From a bacterium (GTDB taxonomy: Bacteria > Actinomycetota > Acidimicrobiia > Spongiisociales > Spongiisociaceae), in contig JAPOQZ010000074.1 of assembly GCA_026710435.1 (NCBI GenBank), forward strand, positions 1 through 64,000: a DNA stretch of 64,000 nt. Direction: 5' to 3'. A program made the position numbers and the translations under genes. A model generated the notes under the pieces. That model was not told the DNA's origin and made no database searches. It saw only the letters and a program-made list of their open reading frames with translations. Shown here in pieces: positions 27,737 to 37,311 of the stretch (positions within the stretch are counted from its first letter, which is position 1; each line of letters starts with the position of its first letter).

Positions 27737-29180
27737 CGGTCTCCTCGCGGTCGACGGCGGCCACCGGCATGAGAATCTCCACTGTCCGGGCGGGACCGGC
27801 CAGATAGGTGCCCGCAGCGGTCCATACCAGGAGAGCGATCCCGATCAACGCCACGACCGAGGCGAGAGCCCCGAGCGTGAACAGCACATCCACACCGGCA
27901 AGGCTCTCGGAGAAGCCTTCTCCCACGTTGGCGCGGGCGCCCGAGGAGGAGGCCCAATTCCAGGTCACGCCGGTGACGAGCCCACTGACCATCAGAGCGG
28001 CCGCCGTTGCGCCCCCGCCCCAGAGGGTGAGCCGGAGACCGCGGGCCGCTTGGCGCGGGTCCGAAAGTTCCCGTCCGGTCGTACGCGGCAAGGCGTAGAA
28101 GATGAATGCCATCGCCAGCACCGGTACTGCCACGAGTGACAGCCCGGTGACCAATCCGTCGTGCCAGATGGTCAGACCCACCACGGCAGCCACGGAGCGG
28201 AATCCGGAAACTCCGACCAGCACCGTGAGGATGGTGTAGGCGACAGTGCCGGCCATCAGGAGACGGATGACGGGACTCTCCCGGGCAGTTTGCCACTCGC
28301 CCGAGAGGGTCAGGCTCACGGTGGCGACGAAGGTCAAGGCGGAAAGAGCGAGACCCATGGAGGCGACCACCGAAACCGTCTCCGTCCAGTCGGGTGCCGG
28401 GCCGCTCAGGAAACGTGCCGGCGTCGCCAGCAGCGCCACTCCTGCGAGGGTCCAGAATCCTGCCCGGGCGAGAGGACCGGAGAACAGTGGCTGTCCACTC
28501 TCCTTGACCAGGACGTAGTAAGCGCCGCCCAACGCCGCGGCCGGGAAGGCAAGGGTCCACATCCCCCCTGAAGTCAGGCTCGTTTGGAGAAACGGACCCA
28601 TGCCGGCCAGCCCTGGAATCGAGGCCGTGATGTGAAGCGCCGGAAACCACCAAACGGCTCCAATGACGTAGAGAAGCGACACGTAGGAGCCGTCCTCGCT
28701 CCGACCGCGGATCATCGAGGTTACGAGCAGAACCGGTACCAGCAGGAGGGCCGCGATTGGCCAGTCAAGGAGTGGGGGGAACTCGGCAAGCTCGGGTCCC
28801 GATGGGCCCCGGAACAGGATCATGAGGGTGCCGACCAGTACCAGCAAGCCGTAGACGCTGCCCGCCAGTAACGCTAGGGACTGGTGTTCCATACGTGTCC
28901 CGACTAGCCGCGGTGTGAGGTAGTACGCGGTAGCCTGAGCGAACGTACCTCCGAATCCGTACGCGAGGAGCGATGTGGTGGCCGGCCGGAGACGACCGTA
29001 GGACAGGAAGGTGGTGTCCGCGAACAGCGTGGGTACGGCCAGCTTCACGAGCGTCAGGCAAAGCAAGGCGACTCCCGCCAGCAGCAGCAGGCAGGACAGC
29101 AGCATGAGACCGGAAGCCGCGGTCTCCCGCTCGCTCTCCATCTCAGCCGCTTCGCGTATGCTCGTCTCTCCGGTCGCCAA
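27726..29180 (-). CDS. CcoN-like (cbb3 oxidase subunit I family) membrane protein lacking canonical metal/haem histidines
   Basis: LSYGRLRPATTSLLAYGFGGTFAQATAYYLTPR (cf. SYGRLRPLHTNAV..FGG), TLSGEWQTARESPVIRLLM, TIWHDGLVTGL, VSGLVTGVTW. Only 3 His in 484 aa. Confidence 0.8.
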   Translation of the reverse strand: MATGETSIREAAEMESERETAASGLMLLSCLLLLAGVALLCLTLVKLAVPTLFADTTFLSYGRLRPATTSLLAYGFGGTFAQATAYYLTPRLVGTRMEHQSLALLAGSVYGLLVLVGTLMILFRGPSGPELAEFPPLLDWPIAALLLVPVLLVTSMIRGRSEDGSYVSLLYVIGAVWWFPALHITASIPGLAGMGPFLQTSLTSGGMWTLAFPAAALGGAYYVLVKESGQPLFSGPLARAGFWTLAGVALLATPARFLSGPAPDWTETVSVVASMGLALSALTFVATVSLTLSGEWQTARESPVIRLLMAGTVAYTILTVLVGVSGFRSVAAVVGLTIWHDGLVTGLSLVAVPVLAMAFIFYALPRTTGRELSDPRQAARGLRLTLWGGGATAAALMVSGLVTGVTWNWASSSGARANVGEGFSESLAGVDVLFTLGALASVVALIGIALLVWTAAGTYLAGPARTVEILMPVAAVDREETGDE

Positions 29181-29472
29181 TCCGGTGCTCCCCCGGGTCG
29201 CTCCTGCTTGCCAGAGCGTAGACTAATGCCATGACGAGGCCCCTCGGTCCGCCGCGGCCCGATGCATCCGTCCGGCTGGCGATCCCGTCCGAGCGAACTC
29301 CACTCGAAGCCCTGCTTGGTTTAGCGAGCGACCGCCTTTCTGCTTCAATGGTATCCACCGAGTCGGGTAACAGCCCGCGTCTCGCCAAGGTAATCCCGAT
29401 GGGTTGCCAACCGGTAGAGGCGGCGCAGGCGGGGACACCTCGAGTCGAGGCGAAACGGAGGCGAATCACCAG

Positions 29473-30246
29473 ATGCTGCAACGCATGCTTCGGCAGATGA
29501 CCGACCAGACGCGTGCGCTAACCGGCTGGGGTCTGTTCCTCCTGGGCCTCGGGGCGGTCGTGGTGGGAGTGTGGTTCAACCATTACTCGAACTTTCCCTC
29601 TATGGAGACGGTCACGATCGCTGTGGAGGATGCAACCGGTCTTCAGGTGGGGGACCAGGTCGTATTCGACCGGGAAGCCCGCACCGTGGCCGCTACCCCG
29701 GTGGTCGATCCGGCCGTTCCCCAGGTCCCGGTGGACCTTGCGGTCGATGTCGACACGTTCGGCTGGCTACCGAGAGACTGCATGCTCCAGGGCAGCGACT
29801 GGTGCTTACCGTGGTCGACCCTGGGCCACCTCGTGGCGTTCGGCGGAAGCCAGATCATGCTCGTGGGGATAGCCATCGCGGTGATCCTGGGCCGTCGGAT
29901 GACCTGGTCGCTGGCCGCCTTAGCCGCATTCCTGGCTATGTTCGAGTTGGTCATGCTGCTGGGTAACGTTGCGTCCGAGTGGCTGAACCTGGCGCAGGGA
30001 CCGCTCAACTGGACCGAACAGAACGATGCGTTCGCGATCTGGCAGCCTCTGGTTCTCGGCAACGATGTCGGAGTCAGTTGGGGTGCGATCAAGGATTTCA
30101 TCTCGATCAACTACAACATGGGTGCGCTCACCTTTATCATCTTGTTCGCCCGATGGGTTCAGGGGTTCGGTGGGCCGATGCCTGAGCAGAGGCCCTCGGA
30201 GATGGTCTCGCCGTACGGGCGTCCGCTGGTTAAGGGAGCCAAGTAG
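29473..30246 (+). CDS. Hypothetical membrane protein, first gene of the b6-type complex operon
   Basis: Multiple TM segments; immediately followed by a ferredoxin and cytochrome b genes. Confidence 0.65.
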   Translation: MLQRMLRQMTDQTRALTGWGLFLLGLGAVVVGVWFNHYSNFPSMETVTIAVEDATGLQVGDQVVFDREARTVAATPVVDPAVPQVPVDLAVDVDTFGWLPRDCMLQGSDWCLPWSTLGHLVAFGGSQIMLVGIAIAVILGRRMTWSLAALAAFLAMFELVMLLGNVASEWLNLAQGPLNWTEQNDAFAIWQPLVLGNDVGVSWGAIKDFISINYNMGALTFIILFARWVQGFGGPMPEQRPSEMVSPYGRPLVKGAK

Positions 30247-30702
30247 ATGGCCAAGTCGGAAGTCTGGTTCGAGACACCCCCGTTCCGTGACGATTACCAG
30301 TTGGCGATGGTCGAGACCAGCTATGTCCAGGGTCAGGTGCGGCCCCGCCAGTTTCTGCATATCAACCAGGCGGAGTGCATCCTGTGCGAGGGGTGCGTGG
30401 ACATCTGCCCCTGGAAGTGCATCCACTACCTTTCGCTGGACGCGATCGACGAGGCCTACGGGGTTGACCACCCGGAGGACAGCTCGGACAACGTGGGGTT
30501 CTTCGTCGTCGACGAGTACGAGTGCACCCGGTGCCAGTTGTGCATCGACCGGTGTCCTACCAACGTAATCTCGATCGGTAAGTTCGAGGGCTCGGTGACC
30601 GACACGGCCCTCAACTCGGGGCTCATCGGTCAGGCGCCATGGGATCAGGACACGGGCGCCCGTGATTTCAAGAACGGCTATACCTACGGAATGCGCTGGT
30701 AA
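30247..30702 (+). CDS. Two-cluster [4Fe-4S] ferredoxin-type protein
   Basis: CILCEGCVDICPWKCIHY and CTRCQLCIDRCPTNVISIGKF. Confidence 0.9.
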   Translation: MAKSEVWFETPPFRDDYQLAMVETSYVQGQVRPRQFLHINQAECILCEGCVDICPWKCIHYLSLDAIDEAYGVDHPEDSSDNVGFFVVDEYECTRCQLCIDRCPTNVISIGKFEGSVTDTALNSGLIGQAPWDQDTGARDFKNGYTYGMRW

Positions 30703-30714
30703 CGGAGGCTTTCG

Positions 30715-31485
30715 GTGATCGGCAACGGTATGAAACTGCGGGAAAGGGTGGCCGAAGCGGCCGATTCATTCCGGAGGAGCCCATTCTGGGAGTCGATGTT
30801 CCGGCCCGGATCCCCGTTCAAGAGGGGTTACAGCGACAGTCCCCGCAACCGGTCCTACGTGATCATGAACAACGTGCTCTACCACCTCCATCCGGTGAAG
30901 GTGAAACGGCACGCCGTCCGCCTCTCCTACACGCTGTGCTTGGGCGGTCTGAGCTTCTTCCTGTTCATCCTGCTAACGATCACCGGCATCTTCCTAATGT
31001 TCTACTACCGGCCGACCTCCCCGGCCGCCTACATCGATGTGGAGGCCCTGTCCACTTCGGTCGCCTTCGGCTCGCTGGTGCGCAACCTCCACCGGTGGGG
31101 CGCCCACCTGATGGTGCTGACGGTGTTTCTCCACATGTCGAGAGTTTTCTACCACGGTGCCTACAAGCCGCCCCGCGAGTTCAACTGGGTGGTCGGCGTC
31201 GTCCTGCTGCTGCTCACCCTGCTGCTGTCCTTCACCGGCTACCTGTTGCCATGGGACCAGTTGGCGCTGTGGGCGGTCACCGTGGGTACCAACATGGCCG
31301 GTTTCACGCCCGTATTCGGCAACCAGGTGAAATTCGCCCTGCTCGGAGGCATCGAGGTGACCGGCAATACGCTGCTTCGCTTCTACGTCCTGCACGTCCT
31401 ATTCCTTCCGTTCGTGATCGTGATCTTCATGGCCGTTCACTTCTGGCGGGTCAGGAAGGACGGTGGGATATCGGGGCCCCTTTAG
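30715..31485 (+). CDS. Cytochrome b6-type N-terminal cytochrome b subunit
   Basis: [38 protein letters not shown]...[21 protein letters not shown]-x14-H in the fourth helix; [14 protein letters not shown] Cys near the N-terminus. Confidence 0.92.
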   Translation: MIGNGMKLRERVAEAADSFRRSPFWESMFRPGSPFKRGYSDSPRNRSYVIMNNVLYHLHPVKVKRHAVRLSYTLCLGGLSFFLFILLTITGIFLMFYYRPTSPAAYIDVEALSTSVAFGSLVRNLHRWGAHLMVLTVFLHMSRVFYHGAYKPPREFNWVVGVVLLLLTLLLSFTGYLLPWDQLALWAVTVGTNMAGFTPVFGNQVKFALLGGIEVTGNTLLRFYVLHVLFLPFVIVIFMAVHFWRVRKDGGISGPL

Positions 31486-31501
31486 GAACTGTTGAGGACC
31501 G

Positions 31502-32407
31502 ATGGTCGAGATACCGGAACATCTGCTAAAACGCTCCGCGGAGGCGAAGGCTAAGGCGCTCGGCGTACCGGTTGATCAGGTACTGGCCGAGATGCGGGGG
31601 GAGCTCCCGCCTGCGCAGCCGACCGCGCCGCCTCCTGCCCCGGTGCTTCCGTCTCAACGCTCGGTACCTGAGTCCCCGCCGCCCCCGCCCGCCGTGGCAT
31701 CGCCTGGACCCGCTCCCGAACCGGTGGCTCCGGTAGCCGAGACACGGCAGCCGGCCCCCGCCGCGGCTACTCCGGAGCCACCCGCCGGCCCGGCGACCAC
31801 CGTCGCCCCGCCCTTGTCCGACAACGGCGCCGCCACCACCGTCACGCCCCGTCCGGTGGCCCCGCCCCAGGAGATTCCCGAGGGTGTTCGACCGCAGCGG
31901 CTACTCACCGTGGTCAAGGCCAGGGCCATCCAGCAGGTAAAGGCCACGCCAACCGACAAGGTGAACACCTGGCCCCACTTGATGATCGCCGAGTTCACGG
32001 CCCTCATGGTCATCACGGCCGCCCTGATCGTCCTATCGGTGATTCTCCAGGCACCGCTCCTGGAGTTGGCGAACTTCAACCAGACACCTAATCCGTCCAA
32101 GGCCCCGTGGTACTTCCTCGGTCTGCAGGAGTTGCTGTCCTACTACGACCCGCAGGTCGCCGGTGTCATCATCCCGACGATCACGGGTCTGGTCGGGTTC
32201 ATGGCCATCCCCTACGTGGACCGGAACCCATCTACCAAGCCGTCGGATCGCAAGTTCGCCATCATGCTGTTCACCTTGTTCCTAGCCGGCTCGGCGACGC
32301 TGACGCTGCTCGGCACGCTGTTCCGCGGGCCCGGGTTCAACTTCACATACCCGTGGGCGGACGGCATATGGTTCGACGATCTCAAGGATTGGGTGCACTT
32401 CGAATGA
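31502..32407 (+). CDS. Subunit IV-like C-terminal cytochrome b subunit with N-terminal [15 protein letters not shown] extension
   Basis: [25 protein letters not shown]...[39 protein letters not shown]. Confidence 0.88.
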   Translation: MVEIPEHLLKRSAEAKAKALGVPVDQVLAEMRGELPPAQPTAPPPAPVLPSQRSVPESPPPPPAVASPGPAPEPVAPVAETRQPAPAAATPEPPAGPATTVAPPLSDNGAATTVTPRPVAPPQEIPEGVRPQRLLTVVKARAIQQVKATPTDKVNTWPHLMIAEFTALMVITAALIVLSVILQAPLLELANFNQTPNPSKAPWYFLGLQELLSYYDPQVAGVIIPTITGLVGFMAIPYVDRNPSTKPSDRKFAIMLFTLFLAGSATLTLLGTLFRGPGFNFTYPWADGIWFDDLKDWVHFE

Positions 32408-33300
32408 CGGCCCTGCAACTGCTGATCGTGGCGATCTCCGCGGTGGTGGTGCTCGGCGTGCTCGGCGCCTTCCTCATCGCCTACCGCCGTTCGGGTGAGA
32501 GTCCTAGACCGTCCGGAGCCTGGAGATCGGGAGTCTCCCGCGAAACGCGCCGGGCGGATAGTTCCCGGATCCCGTCCCCTCTGGTAGTACGGCAACCGGA
32601 ACCGGCCATGGATGAGCCTGAGGTCGAGGAGGCTCCTTCCGAGGCGCCCGAAGCAGTCGTCCCGGCCGCCGTCCAGACCGTCGAGGTCATGCAGGTGGAG
32701 GAGTTGTCTCCCCAGGAGGCCGGTGTCAACCGTCGCCAGTTCTTCACCAGGGCGCTCGGGATCACCTTCGGGGCGTTCCTCGGGCTCAATGCCATCTCCT
32801 ATCTGGCGTTCCTGTGGCCCCGCCTCTCTGGTGGCTTCGGGTCCGACATCGACGTGGGGGCCGTCGCCGACCTCCAGACCGATGTGATTCTCAGCGACGG
32901 ATCCATCCTTCCGAAGTTCGTACCCGAGGCGCGGGCCTACATCGTCCCATTCGCCGAGTCGGACATCTCCCGTTCTCAGTTCGAGGGGATGCCGGTCGTG
33001 GTGGGCGGGCTCAGCGCCCTGTTCCAGCGGTGCGTTCACCTCGGGTGCCGGGTTCCCTGGTGCGAGACGTCGCAGGGTTTCGAATGCCCGTGCCACGGCT
33101 CGAAGTACAACTACGCGGGCGAGTACGAGGCAGGTCCGGCCCCGCGCAACCTGGACCGGTTCGAGGTCTTCGAGGAGAACGGGCGCTACATCGTCAAGAC
33201 CGGCACCATCTTCCAGACGGCACGGGCTATAGCCAAGACCGTCCCATACCCGCAGGGCCCATCCTGCATCGCCCTGACCACGACCGACGAGGAGGCATAG
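32404..33300 (+). CDS. Rieske [2Fe-2S] protein
   Basis: [27 protein letters not shown]. Confidence 0.93.
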   Translation: MTALQLLIVAISAVVVLGVLGAFLIAYRRSGESPRPSGAWRSGVSRETRRADSSRIPSPLVVRQPEPAMDEPEVEEAPSEAPEAVVPAAVQTVEVMQVEELSPQEAGVNRRQFFTRALGITFGAFLGLNAISYLAFLWPRLSGGFGSDIDVGAVADLQTDVILSDGSILPKFVPEARAYIVPFAESDISRSQFEGMPVVVGGLSALFQRCVHLGCRVPWCETSQGFECPCHGSKYNYAGEYEAGPAPRNLDRFEVFEENGRYIVKTGTIFQTARAIAKTVPYPQGPSCIALTTTDEEA

Positions 33301-33303
33301 CCG

Positions 33304-34767
33304 GTGGCCACCCTGGTTGTAACGATCGTGGCCCTCGGCGCGATCGGCTGGGTCGCCTACCTGGTGGGCTCGGGGTCGCGGCGAGACCGCCGTGACCCGG
33401 TACCCGCCAACCTGTCTGCCTCGCAGACCGACGACGAGTTGGAGACCAAGCGCCTCGACCGGACGCTGGCCGGAGCGGTTGTGACCGCCGGCTTCCTCAC
33501 GCTTGCCATGCCCATCTATTACCTCGGCGAGTTGGACCGCCAGGAGGGCTTCGTCCATGAGTTCAGCGACGCCTCGCTGGAGCGGGGACACGAGGTGTGG
33601 GATGAGTTCGGGTGCGGAGACTGCCACGGGACCGCAGGAGGAGGCGGTGTGGCCGCATTCCTGGAGGAGCGATCGCAGGTCAACGTCGCGGGTTGGGCGA
33701 GCCCGGCGCTCGACGATCTGTTCTACCGCTACGACCGGGACGAGGCCCGGTTCTGGATCGCCTACGGCCGCGCCAACACGCCGATGCCCCCCTGGGGTCT
33801 CGAGGGTGGTGGGCCCTTGAACACTCAGCAGATAGACGACCTCCTCAACTACATCGCATCGTGGCAGGTCGACCAGACCAGCGCTCTCCTCAAGGTCGAG
33901 GGTCTGGTGAACGGGGCAGTGAACCGCCTGGATGGCTCGGCGGATTCGGTCTCCACCCAGATAGCCGAGCAGGAGGCGTTGATCGAGACGATCCGGACCT
34001 CGGGGGAGACCTCACAAGCGGCGTCGGACATCGCGGGGCAGGCTAGGGATCTGCTCGATGGAGCGGGCTCGGGAATCGACACCGATGGCGACGGCCTCTC
34101 CGACGTCACCGAGACCGGGCTGACCGCGGTGCTCCAAGAGGCGTTCGGGGCCGGCTTCGTCGCGACGGAACTGTCTTTCGATCCCCGCAACGCCGAGACA
34201 CTGATAGGCATCCGGGACGCCGCTTCGGCTGCCAGGGCGGTCGGCGATCTCGAATCCACCGCCACCTCGCTTACGATCACCTTCCAGAACCAGGAAGTTC
34301 TGCTCGAACAGGCCCGGTTCGGCCTCGGATTCCTCGAGGAGGCGGCTAGCAACGCACGCTGGGAGGTCGACATCGGCGGCGTGGCGCAAGCGTCGTTCGA
34401 TGGGGATCAGGAGGCGGCTACCCGGGCCATCAGCCTGTTCAACTCCTACTGCGCACGCTGCCACACGGCCGGATACTCGGCCGGCCCCGCCTTCCAGCAG
34501 ACCCAGGCTTCGGGGGCGCTCGGACCGTCGCTGCGCGATGGACGGTCCCTTACCCAGTTCCTCACCACCGAGGACATGTACGAGTTCATCTCCGTCGGTT
34601 CGGTCGAGGGCGTGGGTTACGGCGTCAACGGAGTCGGATCGGGTCGTATGCCCGGCTTCGGTATGGTGCTGTCCGAGGACGACCTGACACTCATAGTCCG
34701 GTACCTGAGGGGTACCACTCTCGATGGTGTTGAATACATCGATGGAGCCGAAGGAGGGGAGGCTTAA
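33304..34767 (+). CDS. Membrane-anchored di-haem cytochrome c
   Basis: CGDCHG and CARCHT motifs flanking a long insert with DTDGDGLSDVTE. Confidence 0.88.
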   Translation: MATLVVTIVALGAIGWVAYLVGSGSRRDRRDPVPANLSASQTDDELETKRLDRTLAGAVVTAGFLTLAMPIYYLGELDRQEGFVHEFSDASLERGHEVWDEFGCGDCHGTAGGGGVAAFLEERSQVNVAGWASPALDDLFYRYDRDEARFWIAYGRANTPMPPWGLEGGGPLNTQQIDDLLNYIASWQVDQTSALLKVEGLVNGAVNRLDGSADSVSTQIAEQEALIETIRTSGETSQAASDIAGQARDLLDGAGSGIDTDGDGLSDVTETGLTAVLQEAFGAGFVATELSFDPRNAETLIGIRDAASAARAVGDLESTATSLTITFQNQEVLLEQARFGLGFLEEAASNARWEVDIGGVAQASFDGDQEAATRAISLFNSYCARCHTAGYSAGPAFQQTQASGALGPSLRDGRSLTQFLTTEDMYEFISVGSVEGVGYGVNGVGSGRMPGFGMVLSEDDLTLIVRYLRGTTLDGVEYIDGAEGGEA

Positions 34768-35120
34768 TGCGGGAGCTGTTCCGGGCGCTGCTGTCGCAGA
34801 ACCTCCTGTTCACGGGGATCATTCTCACAGTGGCAGCCGTCCTCGTGTTCTTCGGCAGCGTCTACCTGCTGCAATACACAAACCTCGGCAAGCGTCTGGC
34901 GATCCTGGTGTCGGGTGCGGGTATCTTCGGCTGGACCACGATCAACTCGATCCTCTTTGTTCTCTACGCCCCCCGGGGGCCCCGACCCGTGGACTTCGAA
35001 GGGCTGAACGCTTTCGAAATCCGGATCATCCCCGGTGCCTTCACTGCCGCCTCCGCGATTCTCTTCACCATGTTCCTGGTCGCACTCCATCGCTACGAAC
35101 GGGACCAGGAACGCGATTAA
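34767..35120 (+). CDS. Small three-TM hypothetical membrane protein, last gene of the operon
   Basis: Overlaps the preceding stop; hydrophobic segments. Confidence 0.7.
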   Translation: MRELFRALLSQNLLFTGIILTVAAVLVFFGSVYLLQYTNLGKRLAILVSGAGIFGWTTINSILFVLYAPRGPRPVDFEGLNAFEIRIIPGAFTAASAILFTMFLVALHRYERDQERD

Positions 35121-35328
35121 CCCTGAATCCTGGTGTCCCCCGACATACCCATGGGAGGCCACTTCAAGCCTGTTGTCGCGGCTTTGTTCACATGCACCCC
35201 ACGGGTGAACGTCGCTCTCAGCCGGCGGGCTTGTCGAGTCCGCCGCTATCGCCGTCGAGAGTCTGCCAACTGTTACCCCATTCGCTCAGAAGACCTCGCG
35301 AATGAAGAATCGGGTTAGCAGGGAAGCG

Positions 35329-35952
35329 CTACCGGTCACCCCCCAGATAGAAGCTCAGGATCTGGAGTTCGGTGGCTAGGTCCACTTGGCGCAGGTAGGT
35401 GTTCCCCGTGATGTTCAATACGGTCGGAGCGAAGTTCAGGATCGAGGGTACTCCCGCCTTGGAGAGTAGGGTGGCTACCTGCTGGGCGGCTTTGGCAGGC
35501 GTAGCGATTATCGCGACGGCGATGTCCAACTCCATGGCGTCTCGGGCCAGCGAGCCCACCGGGCGCACGACGATCCCGGCGACGGTGCTACCGATCTTTG
35601 AAGGATCGGCGTCGTAGAGACCGACAATCCGGAAGCCTCGTTTCCCGAAGCCGCCGTAGTTGGCGAGAGCCGAGCCGAGATTGCCTACGCCTACCACGAC
35701 CACGTCACGGTCCCTGGTCAGTCCCAGCGCCTTCCGGATCCGGGCCGCCAACTCATCTACGGGATAGCCAACCCCACGGATGCCAAAGGACCCCAGGAGT
35801 GATAGGTCCTTGCGGACACCGGCCGCATTCATATTGCTGAGCCGAGCCAGATCCTTGGACGATATCGTCGGTTGATCCGGTGGCAGCAGTTCGATGCAAC
35901 GCAGGTAGCGCGGCAATCGCTCCACGGTGGCTACGGGTAAACCCCATTTCAT
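35329..35952 (-). CDS. rex: Redox-sensing transcriptional repressor Rex
   Basis: VERLPRYLRCIELL...ARLSNMNAAGVRKDLSLLGSFGIRGVGYPVDELAARIRKALGL...VVVGVGNLGSALANYGGF. Confidence 0.94.
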   Translation of the reverse strand: MKWGLPVATVERLPRYLRCIELLPPDQPTISSKDLARLSNMNAAGVRKDLSLLGSFGIRGVGYPVDELAARIRKALGLTRDRDVVVVGVGNLGSALANYGGFGKRGFRIVGLYDADPSKIGSTVAGIVVRPVGSLARDAMELDIAVAIIATPAKAAQQVATLLSKAGVPSILNFAPTVLNITGNTYLRQVDLATELQILSFYLGGDR

Positions 35953-36011
35953 CGACGCTACGTTAACCCACCAATCGGAGCACGAGTGCCGCCGCCACTA
36001 ACATCGCAAGC

Positions 36012-37283
36012 GTGAACGCACACCACGACGAGACCCGTTGCGACACGGATCCGACCGGTTCCCCGGATGCACCCCCCTGGATGTCGGGCCGGGCAAGCAT
36101 CTCGGTCCCCGAAGTTGACTTGCCCCAGGGGTTCGCCTTGCACAGCGGCAACATCGGGATCAAGGACCAAACCAGGGACGTGATGATCCTCTCGGCGGTG
36201 GAGGGAACCACGGCCGCCGGGATGTTCACGCGGAGCCGGTTCTCCGGTCCGAGCGTGATCCTTAGCCGCGAGCACGTGGCGGATGGAAGAGGCCGAGCGG
36301 TGGTGGTGATCTCCAAGAACTCCAACGTGGCAACCGGTGAAGTCGGGGTGGCCAATGCCGCCGAGTTGGCTGAGTTGACCGCCCGGGTGGTCGGTTGCGA
36401 CGCGAGGGACGTTCTGGTGGCGTCCACCGGGGTGATCGGTGTGCGTTACCCGATGGAACGCATCCGGCGGTACATGACCGCCTTGGCGAGTGATCCGGAG
36501 GCCTTCGACACCCCCGGCTCCGCCACCACTGCAGCCGAAGCGATCATGACCACGGACACCCATGCGAAGGTGGCTCAAGCTCGGGCGACTCCGGCGACGG
36601 TGGTGGGGATCGCCAAGGGGGTGGGCATGATCGAGCCGGACATGGCCACCATGCTCGCGTTCGTAGCGACAGATGCCGCGGTGCCGTCTCCCGTTCTCGA
36701 TGCCCTGTTCCGGCGGGTGGTGGATCGTACATTGAACGCTCTCAGCATCGACACCGACACTTCTACGAGCGACACAGCGGTGATCCTGGCGTCCGGTACG
36801 GCCGGGCCGGTGGACGAGACGGAGTTGGAGGCGGCCGTCGAAGAGGTGTGCCTGGACCTGACCCGCCAGTTGGCCGCGGACGGGGAGGGCGCCGAGACGC
36901 TGATCGTGGTCACCGTGGACGACGCCAGGGACGACACCCAGGCCAAACGGGTGGCGAAGGCGATAGTCAACTCTCCCCTCGTGAAGACCGCCGTGCATGG
37001 TCGCGACCCGAATTGGGGGAGGGTGGCGATGGCGGTGGGCAAGTGCAACGATCGCGATATCGATCAGGACCGCGTGGTGATCCGGTTCGGCGAGACCGAG
37101 GTCTATCCGGAGCCGGCGACGCCACAGATGCTTGAAGGGCTGGCGCGGTACCTGGCCGAGCCTGAGATACTCATCCACGTGAGTCTGGGGATCAGACCCG
37201 GTGAAGGCGGAGGCCTATTCACGGTGTACGGCTGCGACCTCACCGACGGATACGTCCGCATCAACGCCGATTACACCACCTAG
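36012..37283 (+). CDS. argJ: Bifunctional glutamate N-acetyltransferase/amino-acid acetyltransferase
   Basis: RAVVVISKNSNVATGEVGVANA, GVIGVRYPMERI, GMIEPDMATMLAFVATDA, HGRDPNWGRVAMAVGK. Confidence 0.95.
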   Translation: MNAHHDETRCDTDPTGSPDAPPWMSGRASISVPEVDLPQGFALHSGNIGIKDQTRDVMILSAVEGTTAAGMFTRSRFSGPSVILSREHVADGRGRAVVVISKNSNVATGEVGVANAAELAELTARVVGCDARDVLVASTGVIGVRYPMERIRRYMTALASDPEAFDTPGSATTAAEAIMTTDTHAKVAQARATPATVVGIAKGVGMIEPDMATMLAFVATDAAVPSPVLDALFRRVVDRTLNALSIDTDTSTSDTAVILASGTAGPVDETELEAAVEEVCLDLTRQLAADGEGAETLIVVTVDDARDDTQAKRVAKAIVNSPLVKTAVHGRDPNWGRVAMAVGKCNDRDIDQDRVVIRFGETEVYPEPATPQMLEGLARYLAEPEILIHVSLGIRPGEGGGLFTVYGCDLTDGYVRINADYTT

Positions 37284-37311
37284 TTTGGTCGTGGTCGATC
37301 TGCGTTGCGGC
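37281..37311. repeat. Short dispersed repeat type D, copy 2 (starts at the argJ stop codon)
   Basis: TAGTTTGGTCGTGGTCGATCTGCGTTGCGGC. Confidence 0.6.

Noticed and set aside
28270-28310. CCGGGCAGTTTGCCACTCGCCCGAG as another CRISPR repeat fragment
   Set aside because: Only a short partial match inside the ccoN-like coding sequence; likely chance.
27726-29180. Calling this a functional cbb3 oxidase or NO reductase
   Set aside because: Only three His in the entire protein and the expected ligand positions are substituted, so canonical catalysis is not supported.
32212-33627. Long antisense ORFs opposite Rieske, nuo, proA, topA and other genes
   Set aside because: Typical high-GC antisense open frames with no domain motifs; the sense strand carries clear conserved proteins.
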